The notes: a model not told the origin generated them from the letters alone. 64,000 nucleotides of DNA from Mycobacterium branderi (GCF_010728725.1 NZ_AP022606.1:1674001-1738000); one strand, 5' to 3'. Counted from the stretch's first letter, positions 40,575 through 49,730 are shown. Program-made: numbers and translations.

Positions 40575-41817
40575 CCCGGCGGACGTCGAGCATCTCGCTG
40601 GGCCACTCCGGGTCCTCGGGCTCGTAATTCTTCAGCAGCATCCGGGCCAGGTTGACCTTGTGTGCCTCGGTAGGCCCGTCGGCCAATCCGAGCGCCACAC
40701 CGCCGAGTAGCACGTTGGTCAACGGTAATTGGTCGGTCAGCCCCAACGCGCCGTGGACTTGGATCGCGCGGAGTCCGATCGACTTGAGCACCTGCGACGC
40801 CAGGATCTTGCACGCGCCGATCTCCGCGCGGGCCGCATGCTCGCCCGCGGTGTCGCACAGCCAGGCGGCATGCAGCACCGCGAGCCGAAACGGCATCAGC
40901 TCGGTGTACGAATCCGCGATGAACGCCTGCACCAGCTGCTTGTCGGCCAGCGAACTGCCTTGGGTGAAACGGCTTTTCGCGCGGCGGGCCATCATGTCGA
41001 TGGCACGCTGGGCCACGCCGATCGAGCGCATCGCGTGATGCAGCCGGCCCCCGGCCAGCCGGGTCTGCAGGATCAAAAAGCCCTGCCCTGGCTCGCCGAG
41101 CAGCGCGTCGGACGGCACCCGCACGTTGTCGTAGCGCACCAGGGAATGACCAGGCTCGTGCGGGTACGCGCCGGTCAGATGATGGGTGGCTTCCACCGTC
41201 AGGCCCGGGGTGCCCGCCGGAATCAGGAACGTCGATGCGCCGCGGTGCACCGGCACATCCGGATCGGTGATCGCGACGACAATGAAAAACGACGCGACGG
41301 AGGCGTTGGAGGAGAAGTACTTTCGCCCGGCGATCACCCAGTCGTCACCGTCTTTGACGGCACGGGTGGTGAACACTCGGGGGTCTGCACCGCCCTGCGG
41401 TTCCGTCATCGAGAAGCAGGAGAAGATCTCCCCGGACAACAGCCCGGCCAGGTAGCGGTCTTTCTGGTCGGCGGTGCCGAATCGGGCCAGGATCTCGGCG
41501 TTGCCGGTGTCGGGTGCCTGGGTGCCGAATACGATTGGCGCCCAAGGGCTGCGGCCCAGGATCTCGTTGATCAGCGTCAGCTTGACCGCGCCGAAGCCCT
41601 GCCCGCCGAGCTCCGGCCCGAGATGCGGGGCCCACAGCCCTTGGCCGCGGACCTGCTGTTTGAGCGGGTCGACGATGCGGCGGCGCTCGTCGTTCAGCGG
41701 CAGGAACTCGCAGCCGGGGAAGAGCACCTCGAGCGGTTCGACCTCCTCGCGGACGAACTCCCGGATCCAGTCGAGTTTCTTTTCGAACTCCGGCTCGGTG
41801 GAGAAGTCCCACGCCAT
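40534..41817 (-). CDS. Acyl-CoA dehydrogenase (FadE type)
   Basis: A 427-residue intact acyl-CoA dehydrogenase. FAD and substrate segments are F-S-C-F-S-M-T-E-P-Q-G-G-A-D near residue 131 and V-I-A-G-R-K-Y-F-S-S-N near 160. The C-terminal helices carry R-A-I-Q-V-H-G-A-L-G-L-T-D near 360 and G-L-A-D-G-P-T-E-A-H near 383; the catalytic base in this long-chain/ACAD11-like subgroup cannot be fixed by eye. It lies between the SDR and TetR genes in one run of minus-strand genes that starts with the APH-like kinase, repeating the FadE plus APH pairing seen at 26.4-28.6 kb. Confidence 0.88.
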   Translation of the reverse strand: MAWDFSTEPEFEKKLDWIREFVREEVEPLEVLFPGCEFLPLNDERRRIVDPLKQQVRGQGLWAPHLGPELGGQGFGAVKLTLINEILGRSPWAPIVFGTQAPDTGNAEILARFGTADQKDRYLAGLLSGEIFSCFSMTEPQGGADPRVFTTRAVKDGDDWVIAGRKYFSSNASVASFFIVVAITDPDVPVHRGASTFLIPAGTPGLTVEATHHLTGAYPHEPGHSLVRYDNVRVPSDALLGEPGQGFLILQTRLAGGRLHHAMRSIGVAQRAIDMMARRAKSRFTQGSSLADKQLVQAFIADSYTELMPFRLAVLHAAWLCDTAGEHAARAEIGACKILASQVLKSIGLRAIQVHGALGLTDQLPLTNVLLGGVALGLADGPTEAHKVNLARMLLKNYEPEDPEWPSEMLDVRRDAARAKYGDLVDQ

Positions 41818-41828
41818 CTGGCAACCTC

Positions 41829-42593
41829 CTAGGGAATCCCGCCGTCGGCTCGCAAAATAGAGCCGGTGGTGAAGCTGGACGCGTCCGAGGCCAAAAACAA
41901 AGCAGCCCCGACGATTTCGGCCGGGTTACCTGCCCGCTGCAGGGCCAGCTGGCGGAACGGGTTTTCCGTTGCGTGCTCCAGGCCCCACGCCTTGCTGACG
42001 TCGGTCAGAAACGGCCCGGCCATCAACGTGTTGACCCGTACCGCCGGGCCGAACGCTTTGGCCAGCGCCTCCGTCATCGCGTTGAGCCCTGCCTTGGCCG
42101 CCGCGTAGGGAATGATGTCGGGCGTCGGGCGAAGCGAGCCCGCGGTGCTGACGTTGATGATCGATCCGCGCCCGGCAGCGACCATGCGCTCACCGACCAA
42201 CGCCGACAACCGAAACGGTCCCTTGAGGTTGAGGTTGACGACGGCGTCGAACAGCTTCTCGGTGACGTCGGTCAGCTTGTCGTAGAGCGGGGACATGCCG
42301 GCGTTGTTGATCAGGGTGTCGACCTTGCCGAACCGCTCGTAGGTCGCGTCCACCAGGCCGTCGAGCTGGTCCCATCGCCCGACGTGCACCTGATACGGCA
42401 TCGCGGTCCGCCCGGTCTCGGCCTCGATCTCCTTGGCGGTCGCCACGCAGTTGTCCATGTTGCGGCTGGCGATCACCACGTCGGCGCCGCACCGGGCAAC
42501 CCCGAACGCCATCTCCCGGCCCAGCCCCCGGCTTCCGCCGGTGATCAGCACGACCCGGTCGGTCAGGTCGAAAAGCTGCTCGGCATAGCTCAT
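41829..42593 (-). CDS. Short-chain dehydrogenase/reductase
   Basis: A 254-residue classical SDR. Cofactor motif V-L-I-T-G-G-S-R-G-L-G near residue 15, N-N-A-G-M near 95, catalytic Ser in I-N-V-S-T-A near 146 and Y-A-A-A-K near 162 are all present, so it should be an active NAD(P)-dependent alcohol/ketone oxidoreductase. With the APH-like kinase (hydroxyacyl-CoA phosphorylation) and FadE downstream, it fits a small acyl-CoA oxidation set. The ATG at 42591-42593 overlaps the APH-like stop by 4 bp. Confidence 0.88.
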   Translation of the reverse strand: MSYAEQLFDLTDRVVLITGGSRGLGREMAFGVARCGADVVIASRNMDNCVATAKEIEAETGRTAMPYQVHVGRWDQLDGLVDATYERFGKVDTLINNAGMSPLYDKLTDVTEKLFDAVVNLNLKGPFRLSALVGERMVAAGRGSIINVSTAGSLRPTPDIIPYAAAKAGLNAMTEALAKAFGPAVRVNTLMAGPFLTDVSKAWGLEHATENPFRQLALQRAGNPAEIVGAALFLASDASSFTTGSILRADGGIP

Positions 42594-43600
42594 TTCGCGC
42601 CAGCCAATTCAGCTGCCGTGGCGATCAGCTGCAGGATCATCGGGCCGAACGCCTCGGTGATCTTCGGGTCGACCTTGCCGGTGCGCACACCGGCAGCGTA
42701 GGTCTTTTCCAGCACAATTCCGAGCTTCCAGTTGGCCAGCACGAGGTAGTAGTCGATGTTCTCGGTCGAAAGCCCGCTGATGTTCTCGTAATGCTCGAGC
42801 AGTTCGCTGCGCGCCGGCATGCCGGCCATGTCCAGATAAAACCCGTCGGTGCGCGGATGTTCGCCGTCATAGCCCAGCAAGCACCAGGCCAGATCCAGCA
42901 GCGGATCGCCGACGGTCGTCATCTCCCAGTCCACGATCGCGGCCAGCCTGGCCGGCGCCCCGTGCGCGAACATCACGTTGGCGAACTGGTAGTCGCCGTG
43001 CATGATGCCCGGCGTGTAGTGCGACGGCCGGTTGCGGCGCAACCACTCGGCGGCCTCGTCGAGCCCGGGCAACTCGCGCACCCGATAGGCATCAAGGAAG
43101 GCCAGCCAGCGGTCGACTTGTCGTTCGTGGAATCCGTCCGGGCGGCCGAACCCGGCCAAACCCTGCGCGCGCCAGTCCACTCGGCCCAGCCGTGCCGCGC
43201 CGCCGACCAGTTCGAAAGCCAACTGCCGGCGCGCCCCCAGATCGGTGTCGAACGGCGCCGGCCAGCCGCCGTCCATCGGGCTCCAGCCGTCGATCGCCTG
43301 CATGAGGTAGAAGGGCATGCCGAGCAGATCGCCGGCATCGTCGGCGGCGATCAGCTCGGCATGTGGCACATCGGTGCCGGACAGCGCCCGCACCAGCCGG
43401 ATCTCGCGCAGCAGGCCGTCGATGCGGGCCGCATCCGCGCGGGCGCCCGGCATCCGCAGCACCATGCGCTCGCCGCCGCGCTCCACCAGATACAGCGTGT
43501 TCTGCGAGCCACCGGACAGCGGCTTCAACGCCGGTTCCTCGCCGGCGCCCGGTACGTCATTGGCATCCAGCCAGCGACCCAGCACGCCTGCGTCCAGCAT
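42590..43600 (-). CDS. APH-family phosphotransferase-like protein (Rv3761c-like)
   Basis: A 336-residue APH-fold protein with P-L-S-G-G-S-Q-N-T-L-Y near residue 28, catalytic loop I-M-H-G-D-Y-Q-F-A-N-V-M near 210 and V-D-W-E-M-T-T-V-G-D-P-L-L-D-L near 232. It resembles remembered Rv3761c (labelled fadE36 although it is not a dehydrogenase) and the second copy at 27558-28580. The ATG at 43598-43600 is preferred over the GTG two codons upstream because GAGG lies 7 bases before it. Likely kinase of hydroxyacyl-CoA or a related substrate. A perfect palindrome lies 22 bp upstream. Confidence 0.83.
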   Translation of the reverse strand: MLDAGVLGRWLDANDVPGAGEEPALKPLSGGSQNTLYLVERGGERMVLRMPGARADAARIDGLLREIRLVRALSGTDVPHAELIAADDAGDLLGMPFYLMQAIDGWSPMDGGWPAPFDTDLGARRQLAFELVGGAARLGRVDWRAQGLAGFGRPDGFHERQVDRWLAFLDAYRVRELPGLDEAAEWLRRNRPSHYTPGIMHGDYQFANVMFAHGAPARLAAIVDWEMTTVGDPLLDLAWCLLGYDGEHPRTDGFYLDMAGMPARSELLEHYENISGLSTENIDYYLVLANWKLGIVLEKTYAAGVRTGKVDPKITEAFGPMILQLIATAAELAGAK

Positions 43601-43621
43601 CCGCACACCTCACTCTCCGCA

Positions 43622-43640
43622 CAGAGAATAGCATTCTCTG
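43622..43640. promoter_or_regulatory. 19-bp palindrome, candidate TetR operator
   Basis: CAGAGAAT (43622-43629), AGC, ATTCTCTG (43633-43640): a perfect 8-3-8 inverted repeat in the 83-bp gap between the divergent APH-kinase and histidine-phosphatase genes. The centre also contains TAGCAT on the plus strand and TATTCT on the minus strand, both of -10 form. A dimeric TetR protein such as that at 39939-40574 could bind it. Confidence 0.5.
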
Positions 43641-43683
43641 CCTGTGTGCGAGCACACTTCGCCGCGGGTGCGAGGCTGAGCGC

Positions 43684-44289
43684 ATGCAACTGCTCCTGGT
43701 CCGGCATGCCCTGCCGCTTCGCAGCGAACCCGGCCAAGGCGCCGACCCCGACCTGTCCGACGAGGGGCTCAAGCAGGTCGCACGGCTGCCCGAAGCACTG
43801 GCCCGGTTCCCGATCGCCCGGGTGGTCAGCAGCCCGCAGCGTCGCGCCATCCAGACCGCCGAACCGGTGGCCGCGGCACGAGACCTGGCCGTCGACATCG
43901 ACGAGCGGTTCGCCGAATACGACCGCGATCTCCCCGTCTATATCCCGATCGAGCAGATCCGCGAGGAGAACCCTGCGGAGTGGGCGCGGATGGCCGAGGG
44001 CCGGTTACCCAGCTCGGTCGACGAGGCCGCGTTCCGGGCCCGCGTCAACGCCGCCGTCGACGACGTCGTCGCCACCGCCGATCCCGACGACACGGTGGCA
44101 GTGTTCAGCCACGGCGGGGTGATCAACGTGGTGCTGCACCAAATCCTCGGCACCCGGCGGCTGTTGTCGTTCCCGATCGACTACGTGTCGGTGACCCGCC
44201 TGCTGTTCTCCCGGTCCGGGCAGGCCAGCGTCGCGGCGGTCAACTGCACCGAGCACGTGTGGGATCTGCTGCCGCGAAACCAGCGTTAG
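43684..44289 (+). CDS. Histidine phosphatase (phosphoglycerate-mutase-like)
   Basis: A 201-residue member of the histidine phosphatase superfamily. The phospho-acceptor motif is L-L-L-V-R-H-A-L-P (His8), with R in S-S-P-Q-R-R-A-I-Q-T-A-E near residue 50 and the second histidine in V-F-S-H-G-G-V near 142. It is broad-specificity phosphatase-like rather than glycolytic mutase; the real substrate is unknown. The ATG at 43684 lies 44 bp past a palindromic site shared with the divergent APH-like gene. Its end overlaps the convergent LapA-like gene by 4 bp. Confidence 0.85.
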   Translation: MQLLLVRHALPLRSEPGQGADPDLSDEGLKQVARLPEALARFPIARVVSSPQRRAIQTAEPVAAARDLAVDIDERFAEYDRDLPVYIPIEQIREENPAEWARMAEGRLPSSVDEAAFRARVNAAVDDVVATADPDDTVAVFSHGGVINVVLHQILGTRRLLSFPIDYVSVTRLLFSRSGQASVAAVNCTEHVWDLLPRNQR

Positions 44290-44633
44290 CGCCGACCCGA
44301 GGCGTGCTTCTTTGCCGCCCGACGCAACTGGTAGATCCGCGCGGTACCGGCCAGCACGGTGATCAGCCCGCCGCACACCGCCGCCAGCAGAATCGCCACA
44401 CCGAGCGGCAAACTCCAGTGCCAGCCCAGGAATTGGAATTGCCCCGACGCCGTGTTCTGCGTGATGAAGATCAGCAGCACGATGAGAATCAAGAAGCCGA
44501 CGGTCAGCGCCGTCCACAACGCGCCGGCGCGGGTGAACATCACTGGCGGACCCGACGGTGGCTTGGCGGCGTCGTGCGCCGGTACTTCGGCTGGGCGCGG
44601 CTGATCTGGCGACACAGATGGATCGCTGCTCAT
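44286..44633 (-). CDS. LapA-domain small membrane protein
   Basis: A 115-residue protein: a Pro-rich cytosolic start (S-D-P-S-V-S-P-D-Q-P-R-P), then two membrane helices (A-L-T-V-G-F-L-I-L-I-V-L-L-I-F and L-P-L-G-V-A-I-L-L-A-A-V-C-G) separated by F-I-T-Q-N-T-A-S-G-Q-F-Q-F-L-G-W, which is the hallmark of the LapA_dom (DUF1049) family, and a basic tail R-R-A-A-K-K-H. Rv3760 is the likely counterpart. Function unknown; LapA proteins of other bacteria act in envelope assembly. ATG 44631-44633; divergent from proX. Confidence 0.8.
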   Translation of the reverse strand: MSSDPSVSPDQPRPAEVPAHDAAKPPSGPPVMFTRAGALWTALTVGFLILIVLLIFITQNTASGQFQFLGWHWSLPLGVAILLAAVCGGLITVLAGTARIYQLRRAAKKHASGRR

Positions 44634-44695
44634 GGTGCCATCTTTGCAGCAATCACCGCCGTGTGGCGCGGGTTGTGGCGATAGTGTCGGCAAGT

Positions 44696-45625
44696 ATGGG
44701 CACGCTGCGACGCCGCGCGGCGGTGTGGCTTGCGGCGTGCCTTGTGGCGGCAGGCTGCGGCAGCTCCAATCCGCTTGGGGGAATGTCGGGCAGCATGCAG
44801 TCGATCGTCGTCGGGTCGGCCGACTTTCCCGAATCCAAAATCGTCGCCGAAATCTATGCGCAGGCGTTGCAGGCCAACGGTTTCGACGTCGGGCGCCGGC
44901 TAGGGATCGGCAGCCGCGAAACGTATATCCCGGCGCTCAAAGACCATTCGATCGACTTGGTTCCCGAGTACATCGGCAACCTGCTGCTGTATTTCCAGCC
45001 CGACTCGATGGTGACCATGCTCGACGCCGTCGAATTGGAGCTCTACAAACGGCTGCCCGGCGACTTGTCGATCCTGACGCCGTCGCCCGCCTCCGACACC
45101 GACACGGTGACCGTCACCGCCGCGACTGCCGCGATGTGGAACCTGAAAACCATCGCCGATCTGGCACCGCATTCCGCCGAGGTGAGGTTCGCGGCGCCCT
45201 CGGCGTTTCAGAGCCGGCCGTCCGGACTCATGGGGCTGCGGCAGAAGTACGGGCTGGACGTCGGACCCGGCAACTTCGTCGCGATCAGCGACGGCGGCGG
45301 CGCGGTGACGGTGCGTGCACTGCTGGACGGAACGGTCAACGCGGCCAACATCTTCAGCACCTCGCCGGCCATCCCGCAAAACCACCTGGCGGTGCTCGAC
45401 GACCCCGACCACAACTTCTTGGCGGGCAACATTGTGCCGCTGGTCAACTCGCAGAAGAAGTCGGATCGGCTCAAAGATGTGCTGGACGCGGTGTCGGCCA
45501 AGCTCAGCACCGCCGGCCTGGCCCAACTCAACATGGCGGTCGCCGGCAACTCCGGTGTCGACCCCGACGAGGCCGCGCGAAAGTGGGTGCGAGACAACGG
45601 CTTCGACCACCCGATCCGGCAATGA
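44696..45625 (+). CDS. proX: Compatible-solute ABC transporter binding lipoprotein ProX
   Basis: A 309-residue lipoprotein: signal with lipobox L-V-A-A-G-C (Cys21), then an OpuAC-type periplasmic binding domain (V-V-G-S-A-D-F-P-E-S-K near 38, V-P-E-Y-I-G-N-L near 87, F-I-S-D-G-G-G region near 200). It captures glycine betaine, carnitine or proline and delivers it to ProW/ProZ. First gene of proX-proV-proW-proZ, joined by ATGA overlaps, as in Rv3759c-Rv3756c. ATG at 44696; a GTG/ATG further upstream would lengthen the signal beyond normal. Confidence 0.92.
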   Translation: MGTLRRRAAVWLAACLVAAGCGSSNPLGGMSGSMQSIVVGSADFPESKIVAEIYAQALQANGFDVGRRLGIGSRETYIPALKDHSIDLVPEYIGNLLLYFQPDSMVTMLDAVELELYKRLPGDLSILTPSPASDTDTVTVTAATAAMWNLKTIADLAPHSAEVRFAAPSAFQSRPSGLMGLRQKYGLDVGPGNFVAISDGGGAVTVRALLDGTVNAANIFSTSPAIPQNHLAVLDDPDHNFLAGNIVPLVNSQKKSDRLKDVLDAVSAKLSTAGLAQLNMAVAGNSGVDPDEAARKWVRDNGFDHPIRQ

Positions 45626-46716
45626 TCAGCTTCGACAACGTCAGCAAGGTCTACCCCGACGACACGGTCGCCGTCGACCATCTGTCCCTGGACATACCGC
45701 AGGGGGCACTGACCGTCTTCGTCGGGCCCTCGGGCTGCGGCAAAACCACCTCGATGCGGATGATCAACCGGATGATCGAGCCGACGTCGGGCACGGTCAC
45801 CGTCGACGGCGCCGACGTCGCTGGCGTCGATCCGGTGAAACTGCGCCTCGGAATCGGCTATGTCATTCAGGGCGCCGGCCTGATGCCGCACCAACGGGTG
45901 ATCGACAACGTCGCGACGGTGCCGGTGCTCAAGGGCCAGTCGCGTCGTGCCGCACGTAGGGCCGCCTACCAGGTGCTGGAGCGGGTGGGCCTGGACCCCA
46001 GGCTGGCCACCCGCTATCCCGCGCAACTCTCCGGCGGCGAGCAGCAGCGCGTCGGCGTGGCCCGCGCGCTGGCGGCCGATCCGCCGATTCTGTTGATGGA
46101 CGAGCCGTTTTCCGCCGTCGACCCGATAGTCCGGCGCGAGTTGCAACGCGAAATCGTGCGTCTGCAAAGCGAATTGCACAAGACCATCGTGTTCGTCACA
46201 CACGACATCGACGAGGCGGTCCGGCTCGCCGATTTCATCGCGGTGTTCGGGCCGGGCGGTTCGTTACAGCAGTACGACGAACCCGCGCGGCTGCTGTCGC
46301 GTCCGGCCAACGATTTTGTCTCGAGCTTCATCGGTCTGGGCCGCGGTTACCGCTGGCTGCAGTGCCTGGACGCGGACGGCCTGCCGTTGCACGACATTCC
46401 GCAGATCGCGGAGTCCGAGATCGGTGCCGCGCCACTGCGCGACGGCTGGACGCTGGTGGTTCACGGTGACAGCAGGCCGCTGGGATGGATCGACGCGGAA
46501 GGCCTACGGCTGTATCGCGGCGGCGCGTCGTTGCCCGACAGCGTGACCGCCGTGGGGTCGCAGTTGCGCCCGGACGGGAACCTCAGCCAGGCGTTGGACG
46601 CCGCGTTGGCCTCGCCGTCGATGCTGGGCGTGGCAGTGGACAAGGCGGGCAAGGTGATCGGCGGAGTGCTGGCCACCGATGTGCTGTCCGCATTGGAATC
46701 CCGGCGGCAGGACTAG
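45622..46716 (+). CDS. proV: Compatible-solute ABC transporter ATPase ProV
   Basis: A 364-residue ATPase with Walker A G-P-S-G-C-G-K-T-T near residue 34, Q-loop G-Y-V-I-Q-G, signature L-S-G-G-E-Q-Q-R-V-G near 138, Walker B I-L-L-M-D-E-P-F near 158 and H-loop V-T-H-D. A C-terminal regulatory region (about 245-360) contains two CBS-like parts, which in OpuA proteins sense ionic strength; here they are short and would need structural confirmation. ATG overlaps the proX stop by 4 bp. Drives uptake through ProW and ProZ during osmotic stress. Confidence 0.92.
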   Translation: MISFDNVSKVYPDDTVAVDHLSLDIPQGALTVFVGPSGCGKTTSMRMINRMIEPTSGTVTVDGADVAGVDPVKLRLGIGYVIQGAGLMPHQRVIDNVATVPVLKGQSRRAARRAAYQVLERVGLDPRLATRYPAQLSGGEQQRVGVARALAADPPILLMDEPFSAVDPIVRRELQREIVRLQSELHKTIVFVTHDIDEAVRLADFIAVFGPGGSLQQYDEPARLLSRPANDFVSSFIGLGRGYRWLQCLDADGLPLHDIPQIAESEIGAAPLRDGWTLVVHGDSRPLGWIDAEGLRLYRGGASLPDSVTAVGSQLRPDGNLSQALDAALASPSMLGVAVDKAGKVIGGVLATDVLSALESRRQD

Positions 46717-46718
46717 CC

Positions 46719-47408
46719 GTGCACTATCTGCTCACTCACCTGCCGGCGGCGTGGATGTTGACGGTGATTCACCTGCGGCTGTCGCTGGTGCCGGTCCTGC
46801 TCGGGCTGGCGATCGCGCTGCCGCTGGGTGTGGCGGTGCACCGCCGACCTACGTTGCGGCGGCTGACCACCGTGACTGCCAGCGTCGTGTTCACCATCCC
46901 GTCGCTGGCGCTGTTCGTGGTTTTGCCGCTGCTCATCCCGACCCGCATCCTCGACGAGGCGAATGTCGTTGTCGCGCTGACGCTTTACACCGCGGCGCTG
47001 CTGGTGCGGGCGGTATTCGAGGCGCTGGACGCCGTGCCGCAGCAGGTGCGCGACGCCGCTGCCGCCGTCGGCTACCGGCCGATCACCCGGATGCTGAAAG
47101 TCGAACTGCCGCTGGCTATTCCTGTGCTGGTAGCCGGCCTGCGGGTCGTGGTGGTGACCAATATCTCGATGGTCTCGGTGGGCGCGGTGATCGGCATCGG
47201 CGGGCTGGGTACCTGGTTCACCGAGGGCTATCAGGCCGACAAGAGTGACCAAGTGGTGGCCGGCATCGTCGCGATCTTCGGGCTGGCCATCGTGATCGAC
47301 CTGCTGATTATGCTGGCCGGCCGGCTGGCCACACCGTGGCAGCGGGCCTCGCGGATGAGCCGGCCGATCCGGCCCCTGAGAGCGCCGATCGTCGGCGGCG
47401 CGCGATGA
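46719..47408 (+). CDS. proW: Compatible-solute ABC transporter permease ProW
   Basis: A 229-residue permease with five or six helices and the EAA loop (D-A-A-A-A-V-G-Y-R-P-I-T-R-M-L near residue 113) that contacts ProV. The GTG at 46719 (V-H-Y-L-L-T-H) follows the proV stop by 2 bp and gives exactly the remembered 229 residues of Rv3757c. Partner of ProZ in the heterodimeric channel. The stop overlaps proZ by 4 bp. Confidence 0.92.
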   Translation: MHYLLTHLPAAWMLTVIHLRLSLVPVLLGLAIALPLGVAVHRRPTLRRLTTVTASVVFTIPSLALFVVLPLLIPTRILDEANVVVALTLYTAALLVRAVFEALDAVPQQVRDAAAAVGYRPITRMLKVELPLAIPVLVAGLRVVVVTNISMVSVGAVIGIGGLGTWFTEGYQADKSDQVVAGIVAIFGLAIVIDLLIMLAGRLATPWQRASRMSRPIRPLRAPIVGGAR

Positions 47409-48151
47409 ACTTTCTCACGCAGGCACTGTCCTACCTGTTGACCGCCGCCAACTGGACGGGTCCGGCGGGTTTGGCGGTAAGGACAGCGGAGCATCTGGAG
47501 TACACCGCGCTGGCGGTTGCGGTCTCGGCGCTGATCGCAATCCCGATCGGGCTGGTCATCGGGCACACCGGTCGCGGCGCCCTGGTTGTGGTCACCGCGG
47601 TCAACGGGCTGCGCGCGCTGCCCACCCTGGGCGTGCTGTTGTTGGCGGTGCTGATTTGGGGTTTGGGCTTGGGGCCGCCGATCGTCGCGTTGATGCTGCT
47701 GGGCATCCCGCCGCTGCTGGCCGGGACCTACGCCGGGGTGTCCAACGTCGATCGGAAGGTTGTCGACGCCGCCCGCTCGATGGGCATGACCGAGCTGCGG
47801 GTGTTGCTGCGCGTCGAGGTGCCCAACGCGCTGCCGCTGATCATCGGCGGGCTGCGCACAGCGACCCTGCAGGTGGTGGCCACCGCGACGGTGGCGGCCT
47901 ACGCCAGTCTGGGCGGGCTGGGCCGCTACCTCATCGACGGCATCAAGGTGCGCCAGTTCCATATCGCGCTGGTCGGCGCGCTGCTGGTGGCCGCTTTGGC
48001 GCTGATCCTTGATGCCGCATCGGCGTTCGCGGTGTGGGTGTCGGCGCCGGGGACCGGCCGCATGCAACGGTTGTTGCCAACCCGACGGCCAGGCTGTGCG
48101 ACCGACGACCCGGTCGCCTACGGTATAGCGCGTGAGCCCAGCCCCTCGTGA
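47405..48151 (+). CDS. proZ: Compatible-solute ABC transporter permease ProZ
   Basis: A 248-residue permease with six helices and an EAA loop (D-A-A-R-S-M-G-M-T-E-L-R-V-L-L near residue 120). It pairs with ProW. ATG at 47405 overlaps the proW TGA by 4 bp. The C-terminal 30 residues are hydrophilic. The gene end overlaps the start of the glycolipid-binding-like gene by 20 bp, so that gene may share the transcript. Confidence 0.92.
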   Translation: MNFLTQALSYLLTAANWTGPAGLAVRTAEHLEYTALAVAVSALIAIPIGLVIGHTGRGALVVVTAVNGLRALPTLGVLLLAVLIWGLGLGPPIVALMLLGIPPLLAGTYAGVSNVDRKVVDAARSMGMTELRVLLRVEVPNALPLIIGGLRTATLQVVATATVAAYASLGGLGRYLIDGIKVRQFHIALVGALLVAALALILDAASAFAVWVSAPGTGRMQRLLPTRRPGCATDDPVAYGIAREPSPS

Positions 48152-48737
48152 TGCGACGGCGAGCGCTTGGCCGGCGATGCTGACCTGGCGTGCGCCCGAC
48201 TGCTATCGCATGGAATCGGTGCGAGTCCAGTTGTCGGGCAATCGAATCAAGGCCAACGGCCGCATTGTCGCCGCTGCCACCGACGCTCAGCCGGCGTTCG
48301 GGGCCTATTACGACCTGCAGACCGATGAGACCGGCGCCACCAAACGATTCGGGTTGACGGTGACACTGGCCGAGCGGGAACGCCAGCTCTCCATCGCCCG
48401 CGACGAGGAGAACATGTGGCTGGTCACCGACCACAGCGGGGAGTCGCGGGCCGCCTTCGACGGTGCTCTGGACGTCGACCTGGTGTTCAGCCCCTTCTTC
48501 AATACGTTGCCGATCCGCCGCCACGGCTTGCACGAGCGGTCCGATTCGATCATCGTGCCCGTGATCTACCTGGGCCTGCCCGAGATGTCCATCACGTCAG
48601 CAGTCGTCACCTACAGCAACGCGAGTTCGGCCAGCATCGGCGAGGTCAAGGTGAAATCGCCGGTGTCCGACACCACTCTGCTGGTCGACGCGGACGGCTT
48701 CATCGTGGACTATCCAGGCTTGGCAGAGCGGATCTGA
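48132..48737 (+). CDS. Putative glycolipid-binding (DUF1089-type) protein
   Basis: A 201-residue soluble protein of the putative glycolipid-binding family: [13 protein letters not shown] near residue 18, A-Y-Y-D-L-Q-T-D near 57, [17 protein letters not shown] near 115, and [10 protein letters not shown] near 186. The family folds as a beta-rich protein linked to lipoglycan binding in name; activity is not established here. The GTG at 48132 overlaps proZ; an ATG at 48177 is also possible. It converges with tyrA, overlapping 38 bp. Counterpart of Rv3755c. Confidence 0.75.
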   Translation: MSPAPRDATASAWPAMLTWRAPDCYRMESVRVQLSGNRIKANGRIVAAATDAQPAFGAYYDLQTDETGATKRFGLTVTLAERERQLSIARDEENMWLVTDHSGESRAAFDGALDVDLVFSPFFNTLPIRRHGLHERSDSIIVPVIYLGLPEMSITSAVVTYSNASSASIGEVKVKSPVSDTTLLVDADGFIVDYPGLAERI

Positions 48738-49659
48738 TCACTCCGCCGGCCCGGCCCTGGGCGGCAAGCTCCTCGCGCCAGTTCTCCTCACCGATGAAGA
48801 TGGTGACGATCTCCGGCCGCGAAAAGCTGTCGTAGCGGGTGCGTGCGGCGTGCCCGGCTTCGACCAGCTCGGCCACAGAATTGTTCTGCGCCAGCGACTC
48901 TCGGGCGTTGGTGAGCAATTCGATGAACCGATCGACCGCGGGCAGAACCTGGCCGGCGTTGGCTTCGCACATCGCGCGCACCAGATCAGGTGCGGTGACC
49001 GCCACCCTGGTGCCGTCGCGGAACGACCCGGCCGCCAGCGCGAAGGCCAGCGGGACCTCGGCGGCGGTGACGGCCAGCGACTCGGCGAGCAGGTGCGGCA
49101 GATGCGAAATCGCGGCCGCGGCGGCGTCGTGCTCGTCGGAGCGTGCCGGCACCACAACCGAGCCGCAGTCCAGCGCCAACGTCATCACCAGCGTCCACAC
49201 CGCGGGGTCGACGTGATCGTCGACGCTGACCACCCAGGGGGCGCCGCTGAACAACCTGACATGTCCGGCCGCCCAACCCGAGTGCGCGGTTCCGGTCATC
49301 GGATGGCCGCCGACAAAGCGATCCCGCAAACCGGCGGCGGTGACTTCGTCGAGCACGGCGCTTTTGACGCTGGTGACATCGGTGAGCGGACAGTCCGGGG
49401 CCAATTCGGCGATGTGCGAGAGCAGCGACGGCAAGGCCGGCATCGGGACGGCGAGCACAATCAACGCGCCCGCTTCGGCGGCGCGGGTCAGGGCCTCGCT
49501 GAGATCGGTGGTGGCGTCGAAGCCGTCGAAGCGGGCCGCCTGGACACCCTCGACGGAGCGGTTGTAGCCGAAGACCTCGTAATCGGCCGCGGCGGCGGCC
49601 CGCATGATCGAGCCGCCGATCAGCCCCAGCCCAAGTACGCACACCGGTGTCTTTGCCAC
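48700..49659 (-). CDS. tyrA: Prephenate dehydrogenase TyrA
   Basis: A 319-residue NAD-dependent prephenate dehydrogenase: Rossmann G-L-G-L-I-G-G-S near residue 9, T-D-V-T-S-V-K near 92, [10 protein letters not shown] near 118 with the catalytic His, and S-H-L-P-H-L-L-A near 190. It oxidises prephenate to 4-hydroxyphenylpyruvate, which the HisC2/Pat aminotransferase class then transaminates to tyrosine. The GTG at 49657-49659 is the best start; GAGG precedes it closely. Divergent from the TadA-associated gene. Match to Rv3754. Confidence 0.92.
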   Translation of the reverse strand: MAKTPVCVLGLGLIGGSIMRAAAAADYEVFGYNRSVEGVQAARFDGFDATTDLSEALTRAAEAGALIVLAVPMPALPSLLSHIAELAPDCPLTDVTSVKSAVLDEVTAAGLRDRFVGGHPMTGTAHSGWAAGHVRLFSGAPWVVSVDDHVDPAVWTLVMTLALDCGSVVVPARSDEHDAAAAAISHLPHLLAESLAVTAAEVPLAFALAAGSFRDGTRVAVTAPDLVRAMCEANAGQVLPAVDRFIELLTNARESLAQNNSVAELVEAGHAARTRYDSFSRPEIVTIFIGEENWREELAAQGRAGGVIRSALPSLDSPR

Positions 49660-49730
49660 ACCTCAAGGTTGGCACATTTCGCGGCAAGTTCGCTGGTCAA
49701 GCGGCGCCGTCAGGGACTACCGTTGCGCGC

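Noticed and set aside
44632..45621. Upstream extension of proV through proX
   Set aside because: Out-of-frame shadow of proX; the ATG at 45622 overlapping the proX stop is the normal start.
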